Notes under the pieces: model-generated
Databases searched by the model: none
Told to the model about the DNA's origin: nothing
Seen by the model: only the letters and a program-made list of their open reading frames with translations
In this document: positions 34,178 to 43,039 of the stretch, in pieces
Layout of the letters: each line of letters starts with the position of its first letter
Position numbering within the stretch: position 1 is the first letter of the stretch
Assembly (NCBI GenBank): GCA_052266715.1
Contig: JBQPRB010000002.1
DNA length: 64,000 bases
Origin: Jeotgalibaca sp052266715
GTDB taxonomy: Bacteria; Bacillota; Bacilli; Lactobacillales; Aerococcaceae
Reading direction: 5' to 3' (one strand)
Made by a program: the position numbers and the translations under genes

Positions 34178-35124
34178 ACAGTCACCTCCTGATTTAAATA
34201 AGTAATCCAGGTCTTAACAGCACCTTTTTCTTCCAAAATACGAGCGATGTTTTTTGCTTCCGCTTCAGTAGCTGCTAGGGCAATCATACAACCACCGCGG
34301 CCACCACCCGTTAATTTAGAACCGAGAGCACCTGCTGATTTTGCTGCAGCCACTAACTGGTCTAATTCTTTACTGGATACCCCAAGATCATTTAATAGGA
34401 GATGAGCGTTATCCATTGCTTCACCTAATTTTTGTGGCTGGTTTGTTTCTAGATAATGTTTGGCTTTTTCTGCCAATTTGCCTAATTGGTGAATTTCATT
34501 TTCCGTCTGTAACTTGGTGTCTGTGTTAAGACGTTCAGCAATACTTCCAACTGCAGCTTTCGTTTGACCGGTAACTCCCGTATCGCCCACAATTAAGTAG
34601 CCATCTAGTTGTAATTCAAATTCCGTAAAAGGTTGCCCTTTGCGATAGAATACAGGGTGCTCACCACTGGTGGTTACAGCGTCCAGACCACTCGGATTTC
34701 CGTGCGCAACTTTTTCAGAAACATCTACTAATTTTAATAGTGTCTCGTGTGTTAAATCTTTATCGAAATAATTGTAAATAGCACGTGTAACAGCTACTGA
34801 AACGGCTGCACTCGAACCCATGCCTCTTTCTGGAGGAATGGAGCTTGAAATTGAAATAGCTAAAGCTTCTTTTTCTTTACCAATGCTTTTCAGGGCCGTC
34901 TCAATAGCCGTTTTTAAACTTTGAAGAATTTCAGGCATATCTTCTGCTATCCCGCTGTAATAAGAGCAATCAATAATTGTCGCGTCAGTTGCAGGTGCAA
35001 CCGTTGCAACAACTTCGACAGCTGGAAAGGGAAGAGCGATTGAAGGTTCCCCATAGACAACCGCGTGTTCGCCCATGAGAATTATTTTTCCATGGGACAA
35101 ACCTTTTGCGTGTTTTTCATACAT
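34174..35124 (-). CDS. mvaK1: Mevalonate kinase
   Basis: GHMP kinase that phosphorylates mevalonate. 316 residues: GLSHGKIILMGEHAVVYGEPSIALPF at the N-terminus (recognised by its GKIILMGEHAVV core), ERGMGSSAAVSVAVTRA (about 105-121), HGNPSGLDAVTT and KLTGGGRGGCMIAL. Start ATG with AAAGGAAGAT. First of the four mevalonate genes, only 28 bases after the TctA-like permease gene, so probably one transcript. Confidence 0.96.
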   Translation of the reverse strand: MYEKHAKGLSHGKIILMGEHAVVYGEPSIALPFPAVEVVATVAPATDATIIDCSYYSGIAEDMPEILQSLKTAIETALKSIGKEKEALAISISSSIPPERGMGSSAAVSVAVTRAIYNYFDKDLTHETLLKLVDVSEKVAHGNPSGLDAVTTSGEHPVFYRKGQPFTEFELQLDGYLIVGDTGVTGQTKAAVGSIAERLNTDTKLQTENEIHQLGKLAEKAKHYLETNQPQKLGEAMDNAHLLLNDLGVSSKELDQLVAAAKSAGALGSKLTGGGRGGCMIALAATEAEAKNIARILEEKGAVKTWITYLNQEVTV

Positions 35125-35152
35125 GTGACATCTTCCTTTAACTTAAAATTTG

Positions 35153-36508
35153 TTAGCGCATAAACCATGACAAAATAAATGGCGCAGCATATAACGTCAT
35201 GAATTGAATCCCATAGTTCATGCCGAGGCGATTCAGATTCCCACAGATAAAACCAATTAGCATAACCCCGAAAACATTCAATAATCCAGCATCCATATAA
35301 GCCAATAGGAGTACCAAGCCAATAAACAGACCAAGCACGGCCTCATGGGGAATCTTAGTCAAGACAAATGTTGTGATTTGGGTTGCATAGCGTAAAGATA
35401 GATAATAAACCAAACCGATAGAAAGGCCGGCACCTAAAAGAATCGCCAGCGTGAATTCACCTTGTGTCAGTGTGTGGTGGATATTGTTTTCCATTGAGAA
35501 TACAGGTGGGGCAGTGAACAACGCGCCACCAGGTCCAATCGCAGCTGGGGATAACGGAATTCCCAAAGCAACCACACAAATGATAATTCCCGACAAATAG
35601 GTTGACTGCGCTAAAGCACTCATTGTAATAATGGATGTACTTGCTTTTTCCAAAGAATCTTTTTTCCGTTTTCCTACTATTTCACCAAATAAAATAATGA
35701 TGCCAACAGGACTTAGAACAAATAGGAAAGTTGAAAATAAAGAAGATAAGGCCGCGCTGATGGACTCATCTTTTTTAATAATTTTGAAGGGATTAAAGGT
35801 TAATCCAGCATTTGATAATGATGGGATCAATGTTTCTTTGAGCGAACTTGTTTCAGCACCCTCACGTGTTGTTTTCGTTAGGAATGAAAGTAGACTCACT
35901 AATAAGGGTCCTACTGTGATGCCCAGGAAAAATGAAGTCGTCACATTTTTATCTGGTGATACTATCCCCAAGTCCCAGTAAATGGTACGCAAGCTTTGAA
36001 ACAACATAGCCAAAGGAATGATCATGGCAATTGATAGAAGCTTTGCTTTTCCCATTAAAGATAGGAAAATGGCACCAATCACGAACAATATGCTTGCGTA
36101 TTGTTTGATGATTTCAGCATGTGGCGCAATGAGGTTCGCAATCAATAAGCTGGTCGGAACGGCTATTGCAACCCCAATCAATGACCCAGCAGCAGATTTA
36201 CGAATGTTCTCATGGGTCAAACCAGCTTTTTTCATGGTCATCGCATGCTCAATCATTGGCGTTGATAAAACACCGCCCGGCAAACCAACGACCAATGTTG
36301 GCATGGCATTCATCAAATTCAAAGATATAATCGCCGATATAAAGAAAGTCAGGACCACAATAGGGTGGACGCCAGACAGAACAACCGCCAAAGTTATAGG
36401 CATCAACACTGCAGTTTCATCCGTGCCAGGTATAAACCCGATGATTGTATATAGAATAGTCGCTCCAATTGAAGCAAGTATCATCTGAAATAATACGATC
36501 ATATCCAT
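35153..36508 (-). CDS. TctA-family (tripartite tricarboxylate transporter-like) permease
   Basis: Integral membrane transporter of unknown substrate. 451 residues and about ten to twelve hydrophobic segments. TctA-type features: an N-terminal repeat with GFIPGTDETAVLMPITLAV, the glycine-rich VVGLPGGVLSTPMIEHAMTMKKAGL and in the second half SPAAIGPGGALFTAPP with LAILLGAG. A classical TctC binding protein is absent. It follows a small membrane protein by one base and precedes mvaK1 by 28 bases, so it is part of the mevalonate transcript. Its substrate might be a carboxylate linked to that pathway; this is inference from position only. Confidence 0.8.
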   Translation of the reverse strand: MDMIVLFQMILASIGATILYTIIGFIPGTDETAVLMPITLAVVLSGVHPIVVLTFFISAIISLNLMNAMPTLVVGLPGGVLSTPMIEHAMTMKKAGLTHENIRKSAAGSLIGVAIAVPTSLLIANLIAPHAEIIKQYASILFVIGAIFLSLMGKAKLLSIAMIIPLAMLFQSLRTIYWDLGIVSPDKNVTTSFFLGITVGPLLVSLLSFLTKTTREGAETSSLKETLIPSLSNAGLTFNPFKIIKKDESISAALSSLFSTFLFVLSPVGIIILFGEIVGKRKKDSLEKASTSIITMSALAQSTYLSGIIICVVALGIPLSPAAIGPGGALFTAPPVFSMENNIHHTLTQGEFTLAILLGAGLSIGLVYYLSLRYATQITTFVLTKIPHEAVLGLFIGLVLLLAYMDAGLLNVFGVMLIGFICGNLNRLGMNYGIQFMTLYAAPFILSWFMR

Positions 36509-36509
36509 T

Positions 36510-36752
36510 CTATTTTCCCTCCCGATTTTTACTTTGTTGGATATCTCGTTTGGGCTTAATCGTAATGGAGTTAATTACCATAGCCAATACAGCACCGCCC
36601 AGACCAAAAAACAACTGTCTAGTCGTATCACCAGATGGCGCAACAAAATAGCCGACCATTGTTAGCCCGCCTGATAGGATAATAGCTTGGATCAAGTCCT
36701 TGGAGCTGACCAAGTCTCCCCAAAGTTCAAGATATTTTTGTTTATTATTCAA
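36510..36752 (-). CDS. Small membrane protein preceding the TctA-like permease
   Basis: 80 residues with two hydrophobic segments (about 20-39 and 46-63) and a basic tail with KPKRDIQQSKNREGK. Start is TTG 36752 with GGTGGAG six bases upstream. Its position directly before a TctA-like gene suggests it acts as the small subunit of that transporter, though at two helices it is shorter than TctB proteins (usually four). First gene of the six-gene unit. Confidence 0.65.
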   Translation of the reverse strand: MNNKQKYLELWGDLVSSKDLIQAIILSGGLTMVGYFVAPSGDTTRQLFFGLGGAVLAMVINSITIKPKRDIQQSKNREGK

Positions 36753-36984
36753 TATCATCTCCACCGCTTCTTAATATTCTGTTTTTATATCCTAATTCTA
36801 GCAAAGAACAACACAAAGTAAACAAAACTTGTACTAATTTAAGAAAACTTAACCGCAATATTGGGAAAATTTAATATAAAAAACTTGTGTATGAAAAAGT
36901 AGGAGATTGACTAAAGTTTATAGTTTTTATATCCCAATCTATGATACAATAAGCAAAAATTCAAATTGCCGGAAAGGATTCAGG

Positions 36985-37908
36985 ATGATTCCAAATAGTA
37001 ATTATTACCAAATCAATCGTAATGAGTGGAAAAACTTTCATCAAGAAGATGTGCCAATTTTGTCGGAAGACAAACTGGAAAGTCTTATTTCATTGAATGA
37101 TAAGTTGTCACTCGCTGACGTGAAAGACATTTACTTGCCATTGGTCGAGGTAATTGATCTGTATGCAAAAAATTATCGTAATCTAAGACGAGTGAAAAGT
37201 TTGTTTCTAGATCGCCCATATGAACCAGCTCCGATGATTATTGGCGTTTCTGGTAGTGTAGCTGTAGGAAAGAGTACAACTGCCCGTGTATTACAAAATT
37301 TGCTTGGAAAATTCTACCCTGACAAGACAATTGGGATGTTGACAACAGACGGCTTTCTCTATCCCAATGCTGAATTGATCAAGCGAGGTATTTTGAATCG
37401 TAAAGGGTTTCCAGAAAGTTATGATATGGAGAAATTGATTCAGTTTCTTTTAGATGTTAAAATAGGTAAGCCCAACGTCAAGTACCCGGTTTATTCTCAC
37501 CGAATTTATGACGTCATTTCTGATGAATTCAATGTTATTCACGAACCCGATATTTTAATTGTGGAGGGAATAAATGTTCTTCAACTTCCTTCCAATCAAC
37601 AAATCTATGCGAGCGATTTTTTTGATTTTTCCATCTACGTGGATGCTGAAGTCGAGAATATCGAAAAATGGTACATTGAAAGGTTCGAAATGTTGATGGA
37701 TTTGGCCCAAGGGCAACCGGATAATTATTACTATAATTATGCCATTGGCGATAGGGAAGAAGCAATTGCAATGGCTCGTGGTGTTTGGAAAAGTGTAAAC
37801 TTGAAAAACTTACAAGAGTTTATTGCACCAACCATGACCCGAGCAGATTTGATTATCCATAAAACAGATAACCATCATATTGATTATTTGAATATTAAAA
37901 AGTATTAA
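36985..37908 (+). CDS. coaA: Pantothenate kinase, type I
   Basis: First step of coenzyme A synthesis. 307 residues with P-loop GVSGSVAVGKSTTARVL (about 92-108), TTDGFLYPN, FPESYDMEKLIQFL, PVYSHRIYD and DILIVEGINVLQ. Start ATG 36985 behind GGAAAGGA; the open frame runs further upstream but without a ribosome-binding site. guaA follows after 18 bases. Confidence 0.95.
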   Translation: MIPNSNYYQINRNEWKNFHQEDVPILSEDKLESLISLNDKLSLADVKDIYLPLVEVIDLYAKNYRNLRRVKSLFLDRPYEPAPMIIGVSGSVAVGKSTTARVLQNLLGKFYPDKTIGMLTTDGFLYPNAELIKRGILNRKGFPESYDMEKLIQFLLDVKIGKPNVKYPVYSHRIYDVISDEFNVIHEPDILIVEGINVLQLPSNQQIYASDFFDFSIYVDAEVENIEKWYIERFEMLMDLAQGQPDNYYYNYAIGDREEAIAMARGVWKSVNLKNLQEFIAPTMTRADLIIHKTDNHHIDYLNIKKY

Positions 37909-37926
37909 TTGGAGGGAAACATATTC

Positions 37927-39480
37927 ATGACTACAGAAATTAGCAGTGTCGAAAAAATAATTGTATTGGACTTTGGAAGCCAGTATAACCAACTGTTGAC
38001 ACGTCGTATCCGCGAATTCGGCGTTTATTCAGAGTTACTGTCTCATAAGACAAGTGCTGAAAAAATCATGGCATTAGGAAACGTGAAAGGGATTATTTTC
38101 TCAGGCGGACCGAATAGTGTCTATGCAGAGGGTTCATTTGCAGTCGATCCTGCAATCTATGATTTAGGATTGCCGATACTGGGCGTTTGTTACGGTATGC
38201 AATTAATGACTACTCAATTTGGTGGAACAGTAGAGAAAGCTGCTAAACGTGAATATGGTAAATCAGATATTGAAATTTTACGGACGACTGATCCACTATT
38301 TTCGGGGTTAGAACGAACTGAAACTGTTTTGATGAGCCATGGTGATTTGATTACCGATATTCCTGTTGGTTTTGAAGTTACTGCTACAAATGCGCAGTGT
38401 CCAGTAGCGGCATTCTCGAATGTAGAACGTCAATTTTATGGCGTTCAATTCCATCCAGAAGTACGCCATTCTATTCATGGCAACGAAATGTTGCGTAATT
38501 TCGCATTTGACATTTGTGGCTGTAAAGGCGATTGGTCTATGGCTAATTTTATCGATTTCGAAGTAGATAAAATTCGCGAAACAGTTGGGGACAAAAAGGT
38601 GCTCTTGGCGCTTTCTGGTGGTGTGGATTCCTCAGTAGTTGGGGTATTGTTACACAGCGCGATTGGAGACCAATTGACATGTATTTTTGTTGACCACGGT
38701 TTATTACGCAAGGGCGAAGCAGAAGCGGTAATGGAAAGTCTTTCTGGTAAATTTGGGTTGAACATCATTAAAGTGGATGCCAAAGACCGCTTCATGTCTA
38801 AATTGGCAGGCGTTGCTGATCCAGAGAAAAAACGTAAAATTATCGGTTCTGAATTCATCAATGTATTTGATGATGAAGCAACTAAACTTGATGGTATTGA
38901 ATTCTTGGCTCAAGGAACTATCTATTCTGATGTCATCGAGAGCGGTACTGATACAGCGCAAACTATCAAGTCTCACCATAACGTGGGTGGTTTACCAGAA
39001 GATATGCAATTCAAATTGATCGAACCTTTGAATACCTTGTTCAAGGATGAAGTTCGTGCGCTTGGTATTGAATTAGGTATGCCTGAAAGTCTCGTTTGGC
39101 GTCAACCATTCCCAGGACCAGGTCTAGGGATTCGTGTCCTTGGTGAAATCACGGAAGAAAAATTGGAAATCGTTCGCGAATCTGATTTTATACTTCGTGA
39201 AGAAATCAAGAATGCTGGTTTAGACCGCGATGTTTGGCAATACTTCACAGTTCTGCCGGGTATCAGAAGTGTTGGCGTGATGGGCGATGGCCGTACTTAT
39301 GACTACACTATTGGTATTCGTGCAGTAAACTCAGTAGACGGTATGACATCAGAGTGGGCACGTATCCCTTACGAAGTATTGGATCTTATCTCACGCCGTA
39401 TCGTTAACGAAGTAAAACACGTTAACCGTATCGTGTATGATATTACGAGCAAGCCACCAGCAACCATTGAGTGGGAATAA
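37927..39480 (+). CDS. guaA: GMP synthase (glutamine-hydrolysing)
   Basis: Converts XMP to GMP using glutamine. 517 residues. Glutaminase domain: VLDFGSQYNQLLTRRIRE, nucleophile in GVCYGMQ (about residue 87), GVQFHPEV. ATP-pyrophosphatase domain: LALSGGVDSSVVG (about 226-238) and DHGLLRKGEA. C-terminal dimer domain with WRQPFPGPGLGIRVLGE and the final KPPATIEWE. ATG 37927 with GGAGGG. Complete. Confidence 0.97.
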   Translation: MTTEISSVEKIIVLDFGSQYNQLLTRRIREFGVYSELLSHKTSAEKIMALGNVKGIIFSGGPNSVYAEGSFAVDPAIYDLGLPILGVCYGMQLMTTQFGGTVEKAAKREYGKSDIEILRTTDPLFSGLERTETVLMSHGDLITDIPVGFEVTATNAQCPVAAFSNVERQFYGVQFHPEVRHSIHGNEMLRNFAFDICGCKGDWSMANFIDFEVDKIRETVGDKKVLLALSGGVDSSVVGVLLHSAIGDQLTCIFVDHGLLRKGEAEAVMESLSGKFGLNIIKVDAKDRFMSKLAGVADPEKKRKIIGSEFINVFDDEATKLDGIEFLAQGTIYSDVIESGTDTAQTIKSHHNVGGLPEDMQFKLIEPLNTLFKDEVRALGIELGMPESLVWRQPFPGPGLGIRVLGEITEEKLEIVRESDFILREEIKNAGLDRDVWQYFTVLPGIRSVGVMGDGRTYDYTIGIRAVNSVDGMTSEWARIPYEVLDLISRRIVNEVKHVNRIVYDITSKPPATIEWE

Positions 39481-39490
39481 TCAAAGATAT

Positions 39491-39526
39491 AAAAAAACAG
39501 AGAGCATTGGCTCTCTGTTTTTTTAT
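39491..39526 (+). terminator. guaA terminator
   Basis: Stem AAAAAACAGAGAG / CTCTCTGTTTTTT with a 6-base loop and T tail. Confidence 0.92.
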
Positions 39527-39567
39527 TTGGAATTTTCAGAAATCCTTACAAAAAATAAAAAAATGTA

Positions 39568-39595
39568 TTGCAATCCCCCAAAAAAAATGTAAAAT
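39568..39595 (+). promoter_or_regulatory. Candidate promoter of the polyamine operon
   Basis: TTGCAA (39568-39573), a 16-base spacer and TAAAAT (39590-39595). The transcript would start near 39602 and carry a 350-base leader. Confidence 0.5.
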
Positions 39596-39603
39596 AAAAA
39601 CTC

Positions 39604-39923
39604 GAGATTAGGAAATTAATCTCCCAAGAATTTTTGACCATTTCGTAAGAAATTATAGCCATACGGACAGCTCGGTCAAATGCCGGTTAACGGCAACTTC
39701 TGTTGCCTTATTGAACTTTTATAAGTTGGTTACTATAAACCGTGTGCTGCTAGCATGCCCACTTGTGAAATCAATAAGAGTAGTAAAAGTAATTCTTGCT
39801 ATATAGACTCTGATCCCAAATATAACGACACGCATATTTTCTGCCTGTCGGTCTATTTGTGAAATGTTGAAACGGATAACACAAGTGTGAACGGTACTTT
39901 ACCAGCGCACTTGTGTTTTTTTA
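39604..39923 (+). promoter_or_regulatory. Structured leader of the polyamine operon (riboswitch-like)
   Basis: The gene-free stretch before speD is densely structured: hairpin 39604-39610/39617-39623; a closing stem TTTGACC/GGTCAAA (39633-39639 with 39674-39680) enclosing hairpin 39640-39644/39649-39653; two competing stems TGCCG/CGGCA (39681-39685 with 39691-39695) and GGCAAC/GTTGCC (39692-39697 with 39702-39707); a bulged stem (39803-39808, 39826-39830 with 39846-39856); and the terminator. CACTTGTG at 39760-39767 is identical to the terminator's 3' arm and can pair with its 5' arm, a ready-made antiterminator. No known riboswitch consensus (SAM, lysine, glycine, T-box) was recognised; the ligand is unknown. 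Confidence 0.55.
39878..39923 (+). terminator. Leader terminator upstream of speD
   Basis: AACACAAGTG (39878-39887) pairs with CACTTGTGTT (39908-39917), with an inner GGTA/TACC stem and a T run up to 39922. It ends 30 bases before speD. Confidence 0.85.
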
Positions 39924-39952
39924 TGTAAAAATTTTGTGGATGGAGTAGTGAG

Positions 39953-40726
39953 ATGGACCAGAAATTAAAGCTGTATGGATTCAATAATTTAACAAAGTCA
40001 TTAAGTTTTAATATCTATGACGTTTGTTACGCAAAAACCGAACGCGAACAACGCGACTATATCGCTTATATTGATGAACAATATAACTCAGAGCGTTTGA
40101 CACATATTTTGACTCAGCTGACAGAGATGATTGGTGCAACCGTTTTGAATATCTCGAAGCAGGATTATGACCCGCAAGGCGCGAGCGTCACAATTCTGCT
40201 TGCTGAAGAGAGCATGCGGGCAAATATGGATGGCGAAACAATTGTCGGGCACCTTGATAAGAGTCACGTGACAGTCCACACCTATCCGGAATTTCATCCG
40301 GAAAAAAGTATTGCTACTTTCCGAGTGGATATTGATGTTGCCACATGCGGTGAAATCACTCCGCTCAGTACGTTGGATTTTTTAATCGGTAGCTTTGATT
40401 CTGACATCATCACCATGGATTATAAAGTCAGAGGATTCACAAGAAATGTAACCGGTCAAAAACTATATATCGACCACAAAATAACTTCAATCCAGGACTA
40501 CATCGACGATGAAATCCTGCAAAAATATGACACAGTTGATGTGAATGTCTATCAAAATAATATTTTCCACACCAAAATGTTGGTTAAAGAAATGGATTTA
40601 CAAAATTATTTATTCAAATCCGATGTTTATGAAATTGATCCAAAAAAACGCATGGAAATTATGACCAATTTGCGCCAGGAAATGATAGAAATTTTTAGTG
40701 GCAGCAACATTTATTTAGGAGGTTGA
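39953..40726 (+). CDS. speD: S-adenosylmethionine decarboxylase proenzyme (E. coli type)
   Basis: Makes decarboxylated SAM, the aminopropyl donor for SpeE. 257 residues, the long E. coli type rather than the 120-residue Bacillus type. The self-cleavage site is LDKSHVTVHTYPE with Lys103-Ser104; the Ser becomes the pyruvoyl cofactor. FRVDIDVATCGEITPLSTLDFL is also typical. Start ATG with GGAGTAG. First gene of a six-gene polyamine operon. Confidence 0.95.
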   Translation: MDQKLKLYGFNNLTKSLSFNIYDVCYAKTEREQRDYIAYIDEQYNSERLTHILTQLTEMIGATVLNISKQDYDPQGASVTILLAEESMRANMDGETIVGHLDKSHVTVHTYPEFHPEKSIATFRVDIDVATCGEITPLSTLDFLIGSFDSDIITMDYKVRGFTRNVTGQKLYIDHKITSIQDYIDDEILQKYDTVDVNVYQNNIFHTKMLVKEMDLQNYLFKSDVYEIDPKKRMEIMTNLRQEMIEIFSGSNIYLGG

Positions 40727-40727
40727 A

Positions 40728-42185
40728 ATGTACAAACTTGACCAATCACGAGCACCGATCATGGAAGCTCTAAACGAAATGAAACATAATCGCTTAGTCC
40801 CATTCGATGTTCCCGGGCACAAACGTGGACGAGGCAATCCCGAATTGACAAAGTTCTTGGGTGAGAAAACCATGAGCATTGATGTCAACTCGATGAAGGC
40901 ACTTGATAACTTGACTCACCCGGTCTCGGTTATTCACGAATCCGAAAAACTGGCAGCCGATGCATTTGGGGCAGCCCATGCTTTCTTGATGGTGGGGGGT
41001 ACAACTTCGTCTGTTCAAGCCATGGTTTTTGCGGCCACAAAACGTGGCGAAAAAATCATTTTGCCACGTAATGTCCATCGCTCTGTGATCAATGCCATGG
41101 TGTTGAATGGTGCTGAGCCCGTTTATGTGAACCCTGGTACCAATAAACGTTTGGGAATATCGTTAGGGATGGCGGTTGAAGACGTTAAAAAAGCGATTGA
41201 AGCACATCCGGATGCTAAAGCCGTTTTTGTCAACAATCCGACCTATTACGGCATTTGCTCCAACTTGAAGGAAATTACCGACTATGCGCACAGCAAAGGA
41301 ATGTTGGTTTTGGTGGATGAGGCGCACGGCACCCATTTTTATTTCAGTGATAAACTCCCTGCAACAGCTATGGAGGTAGGGGCGGACATGGCCAGCGTAT
41401 CGATGCATAAATCGGGCGGGTCGTTGACACAAAGCTCCTTCTTATTGATTGGTGAAAAAATGAATGTCGGTCATGTACGCCAGACCATCAACTTGACCCA
41501 GACAACAAGTGGTTCCTATCTGCTGATGTCAAGTCTGGATTTATCCCGTAAAAACTTGGCTCTGAACGGTCAGGGGATTTTTGATAAAGTACTTGAACTT
41601 GTCGAATATGCCCGCAAAGAAATCAACGAAATTGGTGATTACTACGCATACTCCGACGAAATTATCGATGGTGACACCATTTATGATTTTGACCGCACCA
41701 AGCTATCCATTAACACGTTTGAGACCGGATTGGCCGGTGTTGAAGTGTATGACTTGCTGCGGGATGAATATGACATTCAGGCCGAATTCGGAGATATGGG
41801 CAACCTGTTGGCTTATGTTTCAGTTGGGGACCGGGAACGCGATTTAGAGCGTTTAGTCGGTGCTTTGTCTGAAATCCGCCGTCGTTACAAAAAAGATAAA
41901 GCGGGTATGATTGACCATGACTATATCAATCCGATCGTGAAGACCACCCCACAAGTAGCTTTCTATGCCGATAAAATCGTTTCTTTACCTTTAGCCGAAA
42001 CAGTCGGCCGGGTCTGCAATGAATTTGTGATGGCTTATCCGCCGGGAATACCAGTCTTGGCTCCAGGAGAAGAAATTACCCAAGAAATTGTTGATTATAT
42101 CGTCTATGCCAAAGCAAAAGGTTGTTTTATGACCGGTGCAGAAGATATGAATATTGAACGTCTGAATGTGTTGGAGGAGGTATGA
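40728..42185 (+). CDS. speA: Arginine decarboxylase (Orn/Lys/Arg decarboxylase family, SpeA type)
   Basis: PLP enzyme, fold type I, probably converting arginine to agmatine. 485 residues as in Bacillus SpeA. VPFDVPGHKRGRGNPEL at the N-terminus, FLMVGGTTSSVQAM, VLVDEAHGTHF and the PLP lysine in SMHKSGGS (Lys228), then the small C-terminal domain with AYPPGIPVLAPGE. Family members also use lysine or ornithine; agmatinase downstream in the same operon favours arginine. One base separates it from speD. Confidence 0.92.
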   Translation: MYKLDQSRAPIMEALNEMKHNRLVPFDVPGHKRGRGNPELTKFLGEKTMSIDVNSMKALDNLTHPVSVIHESEKLAADAFGAAHAFLMVGGTTSSVQAMVFAATKRGEKIILPRNVHRSVINAMVLNGAEPVYVNPGTNKRLGISLGMAVEDVKKAIEAHPDAKAVFVNNPTYYGICSNLKEITDYAHSKGMLVLVDEAHGTHFYFSDKLPATAMEVGADMASVSMHKSGGSLTQSSFLLIGEKMNVGHVRQTINLTQTTSGSYLLMSSLDLSRKNLALNGQGIFDKVLELVEYARKEINEIGDYYAYSDEIIDGDTIYDFDRTKLSINTFETGLAGVEVYDLLRDEYDIQAEFGDMGNLLAYVSVGDRERDLERLVGALSEIRRRYKKDKAGMIDHDYINPIVKTTPQVAFYADKIVSLPLAETVGRVCNEFVMAYPPGIPVLAPGEEITQEIVDYIVYAKAKGCFMTGAEDMNIERLNVLEEV

Positions 42186-42187
42186 GA

Positions 42188-43039
42188 ATGGATTTATGGT
42201 ACAACGAGTTTCATACGAAAAACGTAAAATTATCAATTAAAGTGGACCAACAGTTGTATAGCGGTCAAAGTGAATTTCAACGCATTGATGTCTTTCATTC
42301 ACCGGAATTCGGACGTTTTTTGACCTTGGATGGATTCATGATGTTAACGGAAAAAGATGAATTTATTTATCACGAAATGATTGTCCATGTACCGATGGCA
42401 GTGAATCCTGCTATTAAAAAAGTACTGGTCATCGGTGCCGGCGATGGTGGGGTTATTCGCGAATTAACGCGCTATGAAACAATCGAACATATTGATATGG
42501 TTGAAATCGACGAAGAAGTTGTGGACGTATGTGTAAAATATTTGCCACAAACAGCCTGTGCTTTTGATGATCCCCGCGTCCATTTGCACTATCAAGACGG
42601 CTTGAAGTTCGTGCGGAAGTTTGAAAATGAATATGATTTGATCGTTGTCGATTCGACAGATCCGTTTGGACCAGGCGAAGGGTTATTTACAAAAGAATTT
42701 TATGGCAATTGTTTCAAAGCCCTGAATGAAGCGGGTATCATGGTGAATCAACATGAGAGTCCCTTTTACCAAAATGATGCCATTGCCATGCAACGTGCAC
42801 ATAAACGCATCATAGAATCTTTCCCGATTGCTAAAGTCTATCAAGCACATATTCCTACTTATCCTTCTGGGCACTGGTTGTTTGGATTTGCATCTAAATC
42901 TTTCCATCCGTTGAAAGATTTGGATGGCGCAGCGTGGGACGCATTGGGACTAAAAACGAAATATTATAATCCGGCTCTGCACCGCGGTTCGTTTGCATTG
43001 CCGAACTATGTGGAGGACTTATTGACAGATGTTGAATAG
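42188..43039 (+). CDS. speE: Spermidine synthase (aminopropyltransferase)
   Basis: Transfers aminopropyl from decarboxylated SAM to putrescine. 283 residues: DLWYNEFHTKNVKLS start, VHVPMAVNPAIKKVLVIGAGDGG (nucleotide site GAGDGG), MVEIDEEVVDVC, and catalytic VVDSTDPFGPGEGLF. Start set at ATG 42188, seven bases after GGAGGAGG; the ATG at 42182 is too close to it. Third gene of the operon. Confidence 0.95.
   Translation: MDLWYNEFHTKNVKLSIKVDQQLYSGQSEFQRIDVFHSPEFGRFLTLDGFMMLTEKDEFIYHEMIVHVPMAVNPAIKKVLVIGAGDGGVIRELTRYETIEHIDMVEIDEEVVDVCVKYLPQTACAFDDPRVHLHYQDGLKFVRKFENEYDLIVVDSTDPFGPGEGLFTKEFYGNCFKALNEAGIMVNQHESPFYQNDAIAMQRAHKRIIESFPIAKVYQAHIPTYPSGHWLFGFASKSFHPLKDLDGAAWDALGLKTKYYNPALHRGSFALPNYVEDLLTDVE

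Noticed and set aside
35631..36488. Plus-strand open frames opposite the TctA-like gene
   Set aside because: They mirror the hydrophobic codons of the permease; no ribosome-binding sites and no family resemblance.
39602..39923. SAM, SMK, lysine or T-box riboswitch before speD
   Set aside because: None of their core sequences could be found by eye; left as an unknown structured leader.
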